64,000 bases of DNA from Agromyces aurantiacus. GTDB taxonomy: Bacteria > Actinomycetota > Actinomycetes > Actinomycetales > Microbacteriaceae. The translations under genes were made by a program, and so were the position numbers. The stretch is from NCBI RefSeq assembly GCF_016907355.1, contig NZ_JAFBBW010000001.1, positions 3,534,001 to 3,598,000 on the forward strand, written 5' to 3'. A model generated the notes under the pieces. That model had not been told where the DNA came from, did not search any database, and was given only the letters and a program-made list of their open reading frames with translations. Below are positions 42,851 to 51,289 of this stretch, in pieces. The first letter of the stretch is position 1, and every line of letters begins with the position of its first letter.

Positions 42851-45156
42851 GCGAGATGGGCCTTTCGGGTTCGGGGTCCGGTTCGGGGTCGGTAGGCGGA
42901 GTGGAGTTCGAAGGCGGCGAGGCGGATGATCCGCGCGCCGTCCAGGACGCGCAGGCGCAGCCCGTCGGCATCGGGCGAGACGGGATAGGCGCGCGAGGTG
43001 AGCGAGACGCGGTCGTCGACGTAGAGCTCGATCATCGAGCCGTCGATCACGAGTCGGGCGCGCACCACGGGGGCGTCGGGCCGGCGGATGGCGCGGCGGC
43101 GCGCCTCGACGTGCGACGGGTCGCGACTGCTGCGCGACCGGTCGATCCACACGTCGGGTCCTGTGACGCCGAGCACGGTGGTCTCGATGCCGTCCGCGCT
43201 GCGGAGCACCTCGATCTCGAAGCCGGAGCCCTCGACGTCCAGATCGAGTTCGAGGTGGCGGCCACGCAGGGTGAGCGTGGGCGAGCCCGTCGGCGAGCCG
43301 TCGCCCGCGACATCCGGCACCTCGACCACCGGGGCCATCGCACGGTCGCGCACGGCCGCGAGCTCGGCGACGGGTCGCACGAGCAGCGTGCCGTCCTCGT
43401 GCAGTCCGAGCTCGAGCGGGAGCCCGGCGTTGTGGGCCCAGCCCGACGCGGCGAACTCCCCGAGGCTGCGGGTGTCCTGCGCGATGGTCCAGAGGATGGC
43501 GCGGCCGTCGTCGAACACGGTGCCGCTCGGCCCGGTCAGGTGGCCGCCGCCGTCGAACTCGCGCGGCTCGTCGTGGTCGGGCGTGAAGCGGCGCGCGGCG
43601 GCATCCCACACCCCGATCCAGTGCCAGACGTGCTGCAGGTGGTGTTCGCTCGGGCCGGCCCACCAGGGCGCGACGAACAGCGCATGACGATGGATGCCGT
43701 CGACGCCGGTGCCGACCGGCAGCAGGACCGGGAGCTCCCACATCACGCCCGTCGCGGGGAAGCGGGCGACGTCGCCCACGAGCAGCGGGGCCTGCTGCTC
43801 CCAGTGCTCGCCATCCAGCGAGTGGAACAGGAGCGCGGTGCCGCCGGAGCCCTCGAGCCCCGCGCCGATGGCGAGGAACCAGTCGTCGCCCTCGCGCCAG
43901 ACGAACGGGTCGCGGAACTGTCCCGCGACGAGCGGTTCGGTGCGCCCTGGTGCCGAGCGCGGCATCTCGAGGACGGCGCGGTCGTCGGTCGCCCAGCCGG
44001 AGTCGGTCGGCCGCGCGACGACGACGCGCTGGTCGGGCGCGCGCGAGGCGTCGCCCGCGGTGACGTAGAGCAGGTGCTCGCCGCCGGGCCCGAGCACCGA
44101 GCTGCCGCTCCACGCGCCGTCGGGCGCGACGGCGGAGGTGCCGGGCGTCACGGCGAGGCCGGCATCCTGCCAGTGCACGAGGTCGCGGCTCACCGCGTGG
44201 CCCCAGGCGATGTGGCCCCAGTACGGGCCGGCCGGATTGTGCTGGAAGAAGACGTGGTGGACGCCATCGGCCTGCACCGCGGCATGCGGCTCGTTCATCC
44301 AACCCTGCGGCGCCGAGAGGTGCGCGATCGGATGGTGCGGGTCGGCGGCGTACCGGGCGCGGTCGGGGGCGACGTCGGCGGCGGCACTCGGGTCGACCCC
44401 GTCGACGGCGAGCTGGGCCGCGCCCGCCGAGATCCGGATCGGCCCGAGCACGCCGACCGCCGCGCCGACGGGGAACAGCCCCTCGACGCGCTCGCCGTCG
44501 CGAGGTTGCCCCAGCACGATGCGGTCGGGCACGACGAGGCCGACCGGCCCCGCGGCCTCGAGCTCGACCCTCGTGACACGCCGGCCGTCGAGGAGCAGCT
44601 CGACCTGCCCGTCGACGACGGCGAGCGCGAGCCGGTGCCAGCGCCCGGGTTCGAGCCGCGGCGCATCCGGATCGCCGACGACGAACTCGCCGCCGACCTC
44701 GGCTGCGATCCTGCCGGCGCGATCGTGACCGAGGGCGAACCCGGTCGGGGCGCCGAACGACGCTGAGCGACCGCGCGCGTCGACCAGCACCGTCAGTCCG
44801 CGTTCGTCGCCGCGGCCGAACGCCCGCGGTGCGAACCACGCCTCGACGACGAACGCCGCGAGCGGCAGGACCGCCTCCGACGCCGACTCCTCGGCACGCG
44901 GCCGCACCACGACTCGCGTCGTCCACCCATCGAGGTACAGGCAACTCGACGAGGCCGCGGCGGGCGCCGATCGCGGTGAGAGCAGCACGGCGCGCTGCGC
45001 GTCATCCGCCGTGCACTCGATGGACGCCCGGCCGCCGACCAGGTCGATCGCGGCGAGCGGGTCGCCCTCGAAACGCACGTCGACCATCGGCGTCACCGCC
45101 CGGCCCCCGAGAGGGCCGGGCGCGGCGACGTCCACCGCGCCCGGTCCCGTGCTCAC
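42844..45156 (-). CDS. LamG-GH32 glycoside hydrolase (intracellular)
   Basis: A 770-residue protein: an N-terminal LamG-like sandwich (about residues 75-245; LEPGRWHRLALAVVDGQVEL), GH32 propeller (about 275-590) and C-terminal GH32 beta-sandwich (about 620-760, VIDGSMIELYVDDRVSLTSR). The nucleophile motif reads WMNEPHA at 286-292, with Glu289 where GH32 normally has Asp (WMNDPNG); the RDP motif is intact (QFRDPFVW, Asp416) and the acid/base Glu is E474 in WELP. No signal peptide. The GTG start at 45156 overlaps the stop of the binding-protein gene (GTGA), which fixes it over longer in-frame options. It should hydrolyse an imported beta-fructan or sucrose-type oligosaccharide. Confidence 0.88.
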   Translation of the reverse strand: MSTGPGAVDVAAPGPLGGRAVTPMVDVRFEGDPLAAIDLVGGRASIECTADDAQRAVLLSPRSAPAAASSSCLYLDGWTTRVVVRPRAEESASEAVLPLAAFVVEAWFAPRAFGRGDERGLTVLVDARGRSASFGAPTGFALGHDRAGRIAAEVGGEFVVGDPDAPRLEPGRWHRLALAVVDGQVELLLDGRRVTRVELEAAGPVGLVVPDRIVLGQPRDGERVEGLFPVGAAVGVLGPIRISAGAAQLAVDGVDPSAAADVAPDRARYAADPHHPIAHLSAPQGWMNEPHAAVQADGVHHVFFQHNPAGPYWGHIAWGHAVSRDLVHWQDAGLAVTPGTSAVAPDGAWSGSSVLGPGGEHLLYVTAGDASRAPDQRVVVARPTDSGWATDDRAVLEMPRSAPGRTEPLVAGQFRDPFVWREGDDWFLAIGAGLEGSGGTALLFHSLDGEHWEQQAPLLVGDVARFPATGVMWELPVLLPVGTGVDGIHRHALFVAPWWAGPSEHHLQHVWHWIGVWDAAARRFTPDHDEPREFDGGGHLTGPSGTVFDDGRAILWTIAQDTRSLGEFAASGWAHNAGLPLELGLHEDGTLLVRPVAELAAVRDRAMAPVVEVPDVAGDGSPTGSPTLTLRGRHLELDLDVEGSGFEIEVLRSADGIETTVLGVTGPDVWIDRSRSSRDPSHVEARRRAIRRPDAPVVRARLVIDGSMIELYVDDRVSLTSRAYPVSPDADGLRLRVLDGARIIRLAAFELHSAYRPRTGPRTRKAHLAC

Positions 45157-46781
45157 GAGGCGTCGGAGAACCGGTCGTAGGCGGTCTGCCAGATCTCGAG
45201 GAGCCGGTCGAGGCCCATCGTCTCGAGCTGCGACACGTAGGCGTCCCACTCGTCCTCGATGCCGCCCGAGGTGATCCACTGGGCGCGCTTCTGCTCGACG
45301 AGGGCCTTGATGTCGGGTTCGAGCGAGCCGATCTCCTGCAGCTCGTCGACCGAGAAGAACACCGACGGGTAGTTCTGCGGCTCGGCGTACGGGAGGTAGT
45401 GCTCCTCGAGGTCCTGCAGCCGCTGCAAGGCGCGCGGCTCGGGCAGCACGACCGTCTCGAAGTGCTCTCGCGTGAGCACGTGCGGGGCACCTGCGCCCGG
45501 CGCGACCTCCTGGCGGAGTTCGCCGGCGTTCACGCCGTCGGGCAGCTTCGCCTGCTCGAGCACGCCGTCCTCGTTCTCGACGAGGGTCTCGCCGATCGGA
45601 CCGAACGAGACCTGCGCGGCCATCACGGGCTCGTAGAGCTCGTCGACCCAGCGCATGGTCGCCGCGGGCACCTCATTGGCGCTCGTGATGGCGAACGCGC
45701 TCCGTCCGAAGTCGGCGTAGTTGGACCGGCCGACGAGCTGCCCGTCGACGCCGTCGAGCACGGGCAGCAGTGCGTACTGGTCGGCTCGGTCGGCGCCGAC
45801 GACCTCCTCGGTCTCCCACCAGACGTAGGAGCCGAGCACGGGCGTCTCGGTCTTGCCCTTCGCGAGGTAGGTCTTGTCGTCCTGGGTGAACGACTCGGGG
45901 TCGATGAGCCCCTCCTCGTACCAGTCGTGCAGCGTCGCGATCGCGTCGCGGTAGCGCTCGTCGGCACCGGTGTAGATCACCTCGTCGTCGCGCACGATCC
46001 GGTGGTCGGCGTTGTCGGCGATCCCGCCGAGCGCCGCGAAGAGGTCGCCGATGTCGGCGCACCACCAGTTGTTGATGAAGCTGAGCGGGATCTCGTCGGC
46101 CTTGCCGTTGCCGTTCGGGTCCTGCGTCTTGAAGGCGACGAGCGCGTCGTGGTACTCCTCGACGGTCGTCGGCATGTCGAGGCCGAGCGCGTCGAGCCAC
46201 TGCGTGTTGATCGACCAGAAGAACGGCACCGCGGCGAGGCCGAGCTCCTCGGCGTTCGGCAGCGCGTAGATGTGACCGTCGGATGCGGTCACCGCCGCCT
46301 TGAGCTCGGGACGGGCCTCGAAGATGGCCTGCACGTTCGGCGCGTACTTCTCGATGAGGCCCTCGAGCGGGATGAGCGTGCCGTCGGTGCCGTATCGGAC
46401 CAGTTCGTCGTCGGTGAACTTCGAGTTGAAGAACGCGTCGGGCAGGTCGTTCGAGGCCAGCAGCAGGTTGCGCTTCTCGGCGTACACGTCGGGCGCGAGC
46501 ATGTTCCACTCGATCGCGATGTTGGTGTCCTCCTCCCACTGCTGCACGAGCGACATCTCGTTGTAGTCGGGCGCGAGCGAGGCCTTCTCGCCGGCGATCG
46601 TCAGGGTGAGGGCCTTGTCGACGATCGGCAGGCCGGTCTCGTTGAAGCCGTACTCGCTCGACCGGTCGTCGACGGTGGCCTCCTGCGGCCCGCTGCACGC
46701 GGCGAGCGCGAGCGCGAGGATGACGCCGGCGGCGGCGGCCGGGGCGATGCGGCGGCGCAGGCCGCCGAGGGGTCGGTTCAT
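45153..46781 (-). CDS. ABC oligosaccharide-binding lipoprotein (LipO/YtcQ type)
   Basis: A 542-residue extracellular binding protein. The signal ends in the lipobox LAAC with the Cys at about residue 29. The mature protein (EWNMLAPDVYAEKRNLLLAS, DLPDAFFNSKF, DGHIYALPNAEELG, WLDALGLDMPTTVEEYHDAL) belongs to the long LipO/YtcQ class paired with LplB/YtcP permeases. It would deliver an oligosaccharide to the two permeases encoded upstream. Ribosome site AAAGGA at 46789-46794. No ATPase gene lies in the operon, so a shared MsmX-like ATPase is expected. A perfect 59-bp tandem duplication sits in the 241-bp spacer before this gene. Confidence 0.93.
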   Translation of the reverse strand: MNRPLGGLRRRIAPAAAAGVILALALAACSGPQEATVDDRSSEYGFNETGLPIVDKALTLTIAGEKASLAPDYNEMSLVQQWEEDTNIAIEWNMLAPDVYAEKRNLLLASNDLPDAFFNSKFTDDELVRYGTDGTLIPLEGLIEKYAPNVQAIFEARPELKAAVTASDGHIYALPNAEELGLAAVPFFWSINTQWLDALGLDMPTTVEEYHDALVAFKTQDPNGNGKADEIPLSFINNWWCADIGDLFAALGGIADNADHRIVRDDEVIYTGADERYRDAIATLHDWYEEGLIDPESFTQDDKTYLAKGKTETPVLGSYVWWETEEVVGADRADQYALLPVLDGVDGQLVGRSNYADFGRSAFAITSANEVPAATMRWVDELYEPVMAAQVSFGPIGETLVENEDGVLEQAKLPDGVNAGELRQEVAPGAGAPHVLTREHFETVVLPEPRALQRLQDLEEHYLPYAEPQNYPSVFFSVDELQEIGSLEPDIKALVEQKRAQWITSGGIEDEWDAYVSQLETMGLDRLLEIWQTAYDRFSDAS

Positions 46782-46849
46782 GGGGAAGTCCTTTCTCGTG
46801 TGCCGCAGCGTTGCGGCCGGAGCGGATGGGAATGCGGGATGGAGGTGGT

Positions 46850-46967
46850 GCGGGTGGGGGTGGTGCGGGTGATGGGTGATGCGGGGAAGAACGGGTGATG
46901 CGGGTGATGCGGGTGGGGGTGGTGCGGGTGATGGGTGATGCGGGGAAGAACGGGTGATGCGGGTGAT
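46850..46967. repeat. Perfect 59-bp tandem duplication in the operon spacer
   Basis: 46850-46908 and 46909-46967 are identical, base for base; each unit starts GCGGGTGGGGGTGGTGCGGG and is itself built of GGGTGATGC-type words. A degraded third unit trails to about 46995. In the mRNA sense (minus strand) the spacer is C-rich and pyrimidine-rich with no stem. It separates the permease genes from the highly expressed type binding-protein gene. Confidence 0.95.
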
Positions 46968-47022
46968 GCGGGTTGTGGTGATACGGGTTGAGGGTGGATG
47001 CCGAGGGGCGGGGGTGGTGGCG

Positions 47023-47958
47023 TCAGCTCTTGACCGCGCCGATGAGCGCTCCCTGGGTGAAGAAGCGCTGGAGGAACGGGACCATCAGCATGAGCGGGAT
47101 GGTCGCGAAGACGATGGCGGCGTACTTGAGCAGTTCGGCCAGCCGTTGCGCGGCCTCGTAGCTCTGCAGGTCGCCGCTCATGTTGGCGCTGCCCGAGAGG
47201 TCGGACTGCACGAGGATGTTGCGCAGCACGAGCTGCAGCGGGTACAGGTCGGGGTTGTTCAGGTAGATGAGGGCGTCGAAGAAGCCGTTCCAGTTCCACA
47301 CGAGGTGGATCACGATCATCAGGGCGATGAGCGGCTTCGACAGGGGCAGCGCGACGCGGAAGAAGAACCGGAAGTCGCTCGCGCCATCCATCTGCGCCGC
47401 CTCGCGGAGCTCGTCGGGCAGGTTGGATTCGAAGAACGTCCGCGCGACGATGACGTTCCAGACCGCGACCGCGCCGGGCAGGATCATCGCCCCGACGGTG
47501 TCGAGCAGCCCGAGGTCGCGCACGACCAGGAAGCGCGGGATGATGCCGCCGTCGAAGAAGAGCGTGACGACGAGCAGGAAGGTGAGCGTGCGACGCCCGG
47601 GCAGGTCGCGCCGCGAGAGCACGTACCCGGCCGAGACGACGAGCGCGACGCTCACCGCGGTCGCGAGGCCGGTGTAGACGACCGAGTTCGCGAGGCCGCG
47701 CCAGACGGTGGGGTCGGCGAGGAGCCGCGCGTACCCGTCGAACGTGACGTCGACGGGCCAGAACCAGACCTGGCCCTCGTAGACCCGGGCCGGTTCGCTG
47801 ATCGACGCGATCACGATGAAGTAGAGCGGGTAGATCACGGCGACGAGCGCGAGCCCGAGGATCGCCATGGTCGCGGCACTGAACAGCGGGTCGGCGAGGC
47901 GACGGCGCAGGTCGCGGCCGCGGCGGGCGGTGATGGGGCGGTCGAGTTGGGTGGTCAT
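47023..47958 (-). CDS. ABC sugar permease, MalG/YtcP type
   Basis: A 311-residue permease with six predicted membrane segments. The cytoplasmic EAA loop is REAAQMDGASDFRFFFRVAL (about residues 190-209) followed by LPLSKPLIALM, and the C-terminus LLKYAAIVFATIPLMLMVPF is typical of the YtcP group. It forms the inner-membrane channel with the permease encoded six bases upstream. Same operon as the LacI regulator, binding lipoprotein and two GH32-clan enzymes. Confidence 0.93.
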   Translation of the reverse strand: MTTQLDRPITARRGRDLRRRLADPLFSAATMAILGLALVAVIYPLYFIVIASISEPARVYEGQVWFWPVDVTFDGYARLLADPTVWRGLANSVVYTGLATAVSVALVVSAGYVLSRRDLPGRRTLTFLLVVTLFFDGGIIPRFLVVRDLGLLDTVGAMILPGAVAVWNVIVARTFFESNLPDELREAAQMDGASDFRFFFRVALPLSKPLIALMIVIHLVWNWNGFFDALIYLNNPDLYPLQLVLRNILVQSDLSGSANMSGDLQSYEAAQRLAELLKYAAIVFATIPLMLMVPFLQRFFTQGALIGAVKS

Positions 47959-47964
47959 GGGCTC

Positions 47965-49017
47965 CTACCAGACGCTCGAGGTGCGCGCGCGGCGTGCGAC
48001 CTGGTTGAAGGTGAGCAGCAGCGCGAGGTTGAGCAGGGAGTTGAACAGGCCGATCGCGGCGGCGTAGCTGAACTGCGCCTGCTGCAGGCCGACCTGGTAG
48101 GTGTACGTCTGCACCAGCTGGGATGCCGCCACGTTGAGGTCGGTCTGCATGAGCAGCGCCTTCTCGAACCCGATGTTCAGCAGGTTCCCGACGGCGAGGA
48201 TGAAGAGCACCGAGATGACCGGCGCGATGCCCGGCAGGTCGATGTGACGGATGCGGCGGAGGCGGCTCGCTCCGTCGACCTTCGCCGCGTCGTGCAGCGC
48301 GGGGTCGATGCCGGCGAGCGCGGCGAGGTAGACGACCATGTTGAAGCCGGCCTCCTGCCAGACCGAGCTGGCCACGTAGACCGGGCGGAACCACTCGGCC
48401 GAGCCCATGAAGAAGATCGGCTCGCCGCCGAACAGCACGATCGCGTTGTTCACGAGCCCGGCGCGCGGGGAGAGCAGGATGAACAGGATGCCGACCACGA
48501 CGACCGTCGAGATGAAGGTCGGCGCGTAGAGCACGTTCTGCACGAACCGGCGCGTGCGCCCCTGCGCGAGCTGGTTCACGAGCAGCGCCATGATGATCGG
48601 GATCGGGAAGAGGAAGGCGAGATTCACGATCGCGAGCAGCAGCGTGTTCGAGACGATCGTGCCGAACTGGTACGACGAGAAGAACCGCTCGAAGTGCTCG
48701 AGGCCGACCCACGGGCTCTGGGTGAAGCCGCCGGCGGGCGTGTAGTCGCGGAAGGCGATCTGGACGCCGTACATCGGCCAGTACTTGAAGACGAGGAAGT
48801 ACAGCAGCGTCGGCGCGAGTAATACGTATAACTGCCAGTGGCGCAGCACGTTGCGGAGACGCGAGCGATGCCGCGGCCGGCTGCCGGAGTCACCGCCTCG
48901 CGCGGTGCGAGGCGAGCGCACGGTGCGGGCAGCGGACGCGCCATCCGGTGCACCCTGCGGTGCGGATGTCGCGTCGGCGTCGGTCGCCGATGCGGTGCGG
49001 AGCGCGGTGTCAGCCAA
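47965..49017 (-). CDS. ABC sugar permease, LplB/YteP type, carrying an internal operator-like sequence
   Basis: A 350-residue permease. A charged 50-residue N-terminus (unusually long, Arg/Asp/Ala-rich) precedes six membrane segments. EAA loop: LHDAAKVDGASRLRRIRHID, then LPGIAPVISVLFIL. The GTYGPLFF-type start of the first segment (HWQLYVLLAPTLLYFLVFKYW, residues 60-80) is encoded with two TTA codons and a GTA codon at 48820-48831, rare choices for this genome, and those bases form a palindrome matching the operator before the lacI gene. The start overlaps the end of the lacI gene by 8 bp. Confidence 0.93.
   Translation of the reverse strand: MADTALRTASATDADATSAPQGAPDGASAARTVRSPRTARGGDSGSRPRHRSRLRNVLRHWQLYVLLAPTLLYFLVFKYWPMYGVQIAFRDYTPAGGFTQSPWVGLEHFERFFSSYQFGTIVSNTLLLAIVNLAFLFPIPIIMALLVNQLAQGRTRRFVQNVLYAPTFISTVVVVGILFILLSPRAGLVNNAIVLFGGEPIFFMGSAEWFRPVYVASSVWQEAGFNMVVYLAALAGIDPALHDAAKVDGASRLRRIRHIDLPGIAPVISVLFILAVGNLLNIGFEKALLMQTDLNVAASQLVQTYTYQVGLQQAQFSYAAAIGLFNSLLNLALLLTFNQVARRARTSSVW
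48819..48832. promoter_or_regulatory. Candidate LacI operator inside the permease gene
   Basis: GTAATACGTATAAC: half-site GTATAAC is exact and GTAATAC has one change from the ideal palindrome GTTATACGTATAAC. The other candidate, 50113-50126, keeps the opposite half exactly. It falls in codons Leu-Tyr-Val-Leu (residues 63-66) that use TTA, TAC, GTA, TTA. Confidence 0.65.
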
Positions 49018-50056
49018 CGCGACCTCCTCTCGGGGCCGCGACGGACCCTCGCTCGATCAGGGGGCATTCGATCCGCTCGGGGATCTCGTCGGCGGCATGC
49101 CCGCCGAGCAGGAGGTCGACGGCGCGGCGGCCCATCTCGACGAAGGGGAGGCCGAGCGTCGTGAGCCCCGGCCGCAGGAAGGGCGCGAGCGTCTCCTGGT
49201 TGTCGAAGCCGACGATCGAGACATCCCGCGGCACCTCGAGCCCGAGGGTCTCGAGCGCCTGGTAGGCGCCCCACGCGGTTCGGTCGTTCGCGCAGAAGAT
49301 GGCGGTGGGCGGTGACGCGGCGCTCATGAGGGCCAGCGTGTGGTCGAACCCGCCCTGCGGATTGCCGTCGCCCTCGCGCACGAGGCGCCGGTCGTACGCG
49401 ACCCCGGCGTCACCGAGGGCGGACCGGTAGCCGTCGTGCCGGCCGACCGCCGCCGGGAGTCCGGATGCCAGCGTCTCGATGTTGATCATCGCGATGCGGC
49501 GGTGCCCGGCCTCGAGCAGCGCGCGCGTGGCGGCGCGGCCGCCCTCGAACTCGTCGGGCACGACGGCGCGGGCGCGGCCCGCCGCATCCTCGGAGTTCAG
49601 GACGACCGTCGGCAGGCCTTCCAGGGCCTCGGGCACCGTGAGCCGGCGATGGTACATCGACGCGTAGACGATGCCGGCGACGCGCTGCGCGAGGAGCGCG
49701 TCGATCGCGGCGGCCTCGAGTCGCTCGTCGCCGCCCGTGTTGACCGTGAGCAGGAGCATCCCGTCGTCCCACGCGCGAGCCTGCGCTCCCTCGACGATGC
49801 GGCCCGCGAACGGGGAGCTCGCAACCACGTCGCCGACGAACCCGATGAGGCCGGCGGCGCCCTTGCGCAGGGTCTTGGCCGCGGCATTCGGGCGGTAGCC
49901 GAGTTCCTCGGCGGCCTCGAGCACGCGCTGGCGCGTGGCCTCGGCGACCCGCGAGCCGCCCGCCTTGTTGAGCACGAGCGACACCGTGGCCTGCGAGACC
50001 CCTGCCGCGGCGGCGACCTCGTTCATGGTCGCGATGCGGGCGGGTCGGGGCGTCAT
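49010..50056 (-). CDS. LacI-family transcriptional regulator of the fructan-type operon
   Basis: A 348-residue LacI/GalR regulator. Helix-turn-helix: MNEVAAAAGVSQATVSLVLN (residues 11-30) with hinge ELGYRPNAAAKTLRKG; the periplasmic-binding-protein-like effector domain follows (PTAIFCANDRTAWGAYQALE, VSIVGFDNQETLAPFLRPGL). It is the first gene of the operon and overlaps the permease gene by 8 bp, so it is autoregulated with its targets. Operator-like palindromes lie 57 bp before its ATG and inside the next gene. The effector is probably the imported sugar or its breakdown product. Confidence 0.94.
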   Translation of the reverse strand: MTPRPARIATMNEVAAAAGVSQATVSLVLNKAGGSRVAEATRQRVLEAAEELGYRPNAAAKTLRKGAAGLIGFVGDVVASSPFAGRIVEGAQARAWDDGMLLLTVNTGGDERLEAAAIDALLAQRVAGIVYASMYHRRLTVPEALEGLPTVVLNSEDAAGRARAVVPDEFEGGRAATRALLEAGHRRIAMINIETLASGLPAAVGRHDGYRSALGDAGVAYDRRLVREGDGNPQGGFDHTLALMSAASPPTAIFCANDRTAWGAYQALETLGLEVPRDVSIVGFDNQETLAPFLRPGLTTLGLPFVEMGRRAVDLLLGGHAADEIPERIECPLIERGSVAAPRGGRVG

Positions 50057-50112
50057 GGCTCTCCGTCGAGTCGAGGGTGGTGCGTGGGGGCGGGCGGGTC
50101 GGGTCGACGTTG

Positions 50113-50126
50113 GTTATACGTAACAC
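50113..50126. promoter_or_regulatory. Candidate LacI operator in the operon promoter
   Basis: GTTATACGTAACAC: the left half GTTATAC is exact to the ideal GTTATACGTATAAC palindrome. In the minus direction TATAAC (50113-50118) also resembles a -10 box, so binding would block RNA polymerase. It lies in an A/T-rich patch of an otherwise GC-rich 227-bp spacer (50057-50283), where nothing else is evident. Confidence 0.7.
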
Positions 50127-50283
50127 TAACCCGTGCGCATCACTGTAGCGAGGTCGGACCGGGCGCACAAGTGATTCTTCGTCGGGTCTCCGTGCCCGCC
50201 CTGATGCGGCCGCCGCGGGATGGTGCCATGCTCGGGCTGCACGGTGATGGGCGGCGTCCACCACCGGGCGCCCGGAGCACATC

Positions 50284-51288
50284 ATGGACGGTCCGACCCC
50301 AGTCGACGGCCGCGTCCCCGCACCATCCGAGGACACGCTCCCTGTGGCGCCCCCGGCAGCTCCGGATGTCGGGCCCGCCGCCGCCGCGGCATCCGACCCG
50401 CAGCCCGCGGCGAGCGCCGCCGAGCCGCCCCCGCCCACCCCGACGTCGAAGGTCGTCATCGAGTGGATCGGCGTGCTCCTGCCGTTCACGACCGTGCTCA
50501 CCGCGCTCGCGTTCTGGTTCGGCTGGACGCTGACGAATGCGCGCAGCCGCTACCTCGGTGTCGATGCGAGCGTGTTCGGGTTCACCCCGACCGACTACAT
50601 CCTGCGCAGCGCCGACGCGGTCATCGTGCCGGTGATCCTGATCTGCCTCGGCGGGCTCGTGTGGGTGAGCCTCATCGCGGGCGTCAATGTACTGCTCGAC
50701 CGCCCGGCGATGCGCGGGCCGGTGCGCATCGGCGCGACGATCGCGTTGGCGGTCGCGCTCCTCGGCGTGCTGGTGGCGCTGCGCGCGATGTTCGTCGGGT
50801 TCGCGCCGGGCACGCACTACCTCGCCGCGCCGCTCGTGCTCGGCGTCAGCGCCCTCCTCGCCGGCACGTCGGCATCAGTGCTGCGCCGCACCGCGGCGAA
50901 CCCGCAGCTTCGGCTCGCGCGCCTCTGGGGCCGCGGCGGCGTGGTGTTCACGGCGACGATCGTCGTCGCGAGCCTGTTCTGGGCCTCGACCCTGTATGCC
51001 GACGCGCTCGGCCGCGGCCGCGGCAGGGACGTCGAGCAGCAGCTCGACCGGCTGCCATCCGTCGTCGTGTACAGCGCGGTCCCGCTCGGCCTCGAACCGC
51101 CCGCCGAGCCGCAGCCCGTCGACGACGGCGGCCGGTACGTGATCCGCTACGACGGGCTCCGGCTGCTGCTGAAGTCCGACGGCTCCTACTTCCTGCTGCC
51201 CGACGGATGGCGCAGCGGCGAAGGTCCCGTCATCGTGCTCCGCGACGACGGCGACATCCGACTCGAATTCACGGCTGGAGGTGGATGA
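50284..51288 (+). CDS. Hypothetical membrane protein, five predicted TM segments
   Basis: A 334-residue protein, function unknown. A Pro/Ala-rich cytoplasmic tail (1-55) precedes hydrophobic segments at about 58-83, 112-134, 149-172, 179-200 and 219-238; the C-terminal 95 residues are hydrophilic and end in a beta-rich stretch (RYVIRYDGLRLLLKSDGSYF, DGWRSGEGPVIVLRDDGDIR). The signature near the first segment, NARSRYLGVDASVFGFTPTDY, recurs in actinobacterial membrane proteins I cannot name. Its stop is one base before the start of the next lipoprotein gene, so the two are likely co-expressed. Confidence 0.8.
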   Translation: MDGPTPVDGRVPAPSEDTLPVAPPAAPDVGPAAAAASDPQPAASAAEPPPPTPTSKVVIEWIGVLLPFTTVLTALAFWFGWTLTNARSRYLGVDASVFGFTPTDYILRSADAVIVPVILICLGGLVWVSLIAGVNVLLDRPAMRGPVRIGATIALAVALLGVLVALRAMFVGFAPGTHYLAAPLVLGVSALLAGTSASVLRRTAANPQLRLARLWGRGGVVFTATIVVASLFWASTLYADALGRGRGRDVEQQLDRLPSVVVYSAVPLGLEPPAEPQPVDDGGRYVIRYDGLRLLLKSDGSYFLLPDGWRSGEGPVIVLRDDGDIRLEFTAGGG

Positions 51289-51289
51289 C

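Noticed and set aside
46850..46967. 59-bp duplication as a CRISPR array
   Set aside because: Units are directly joined with no unique spacers and there are no cas genes.
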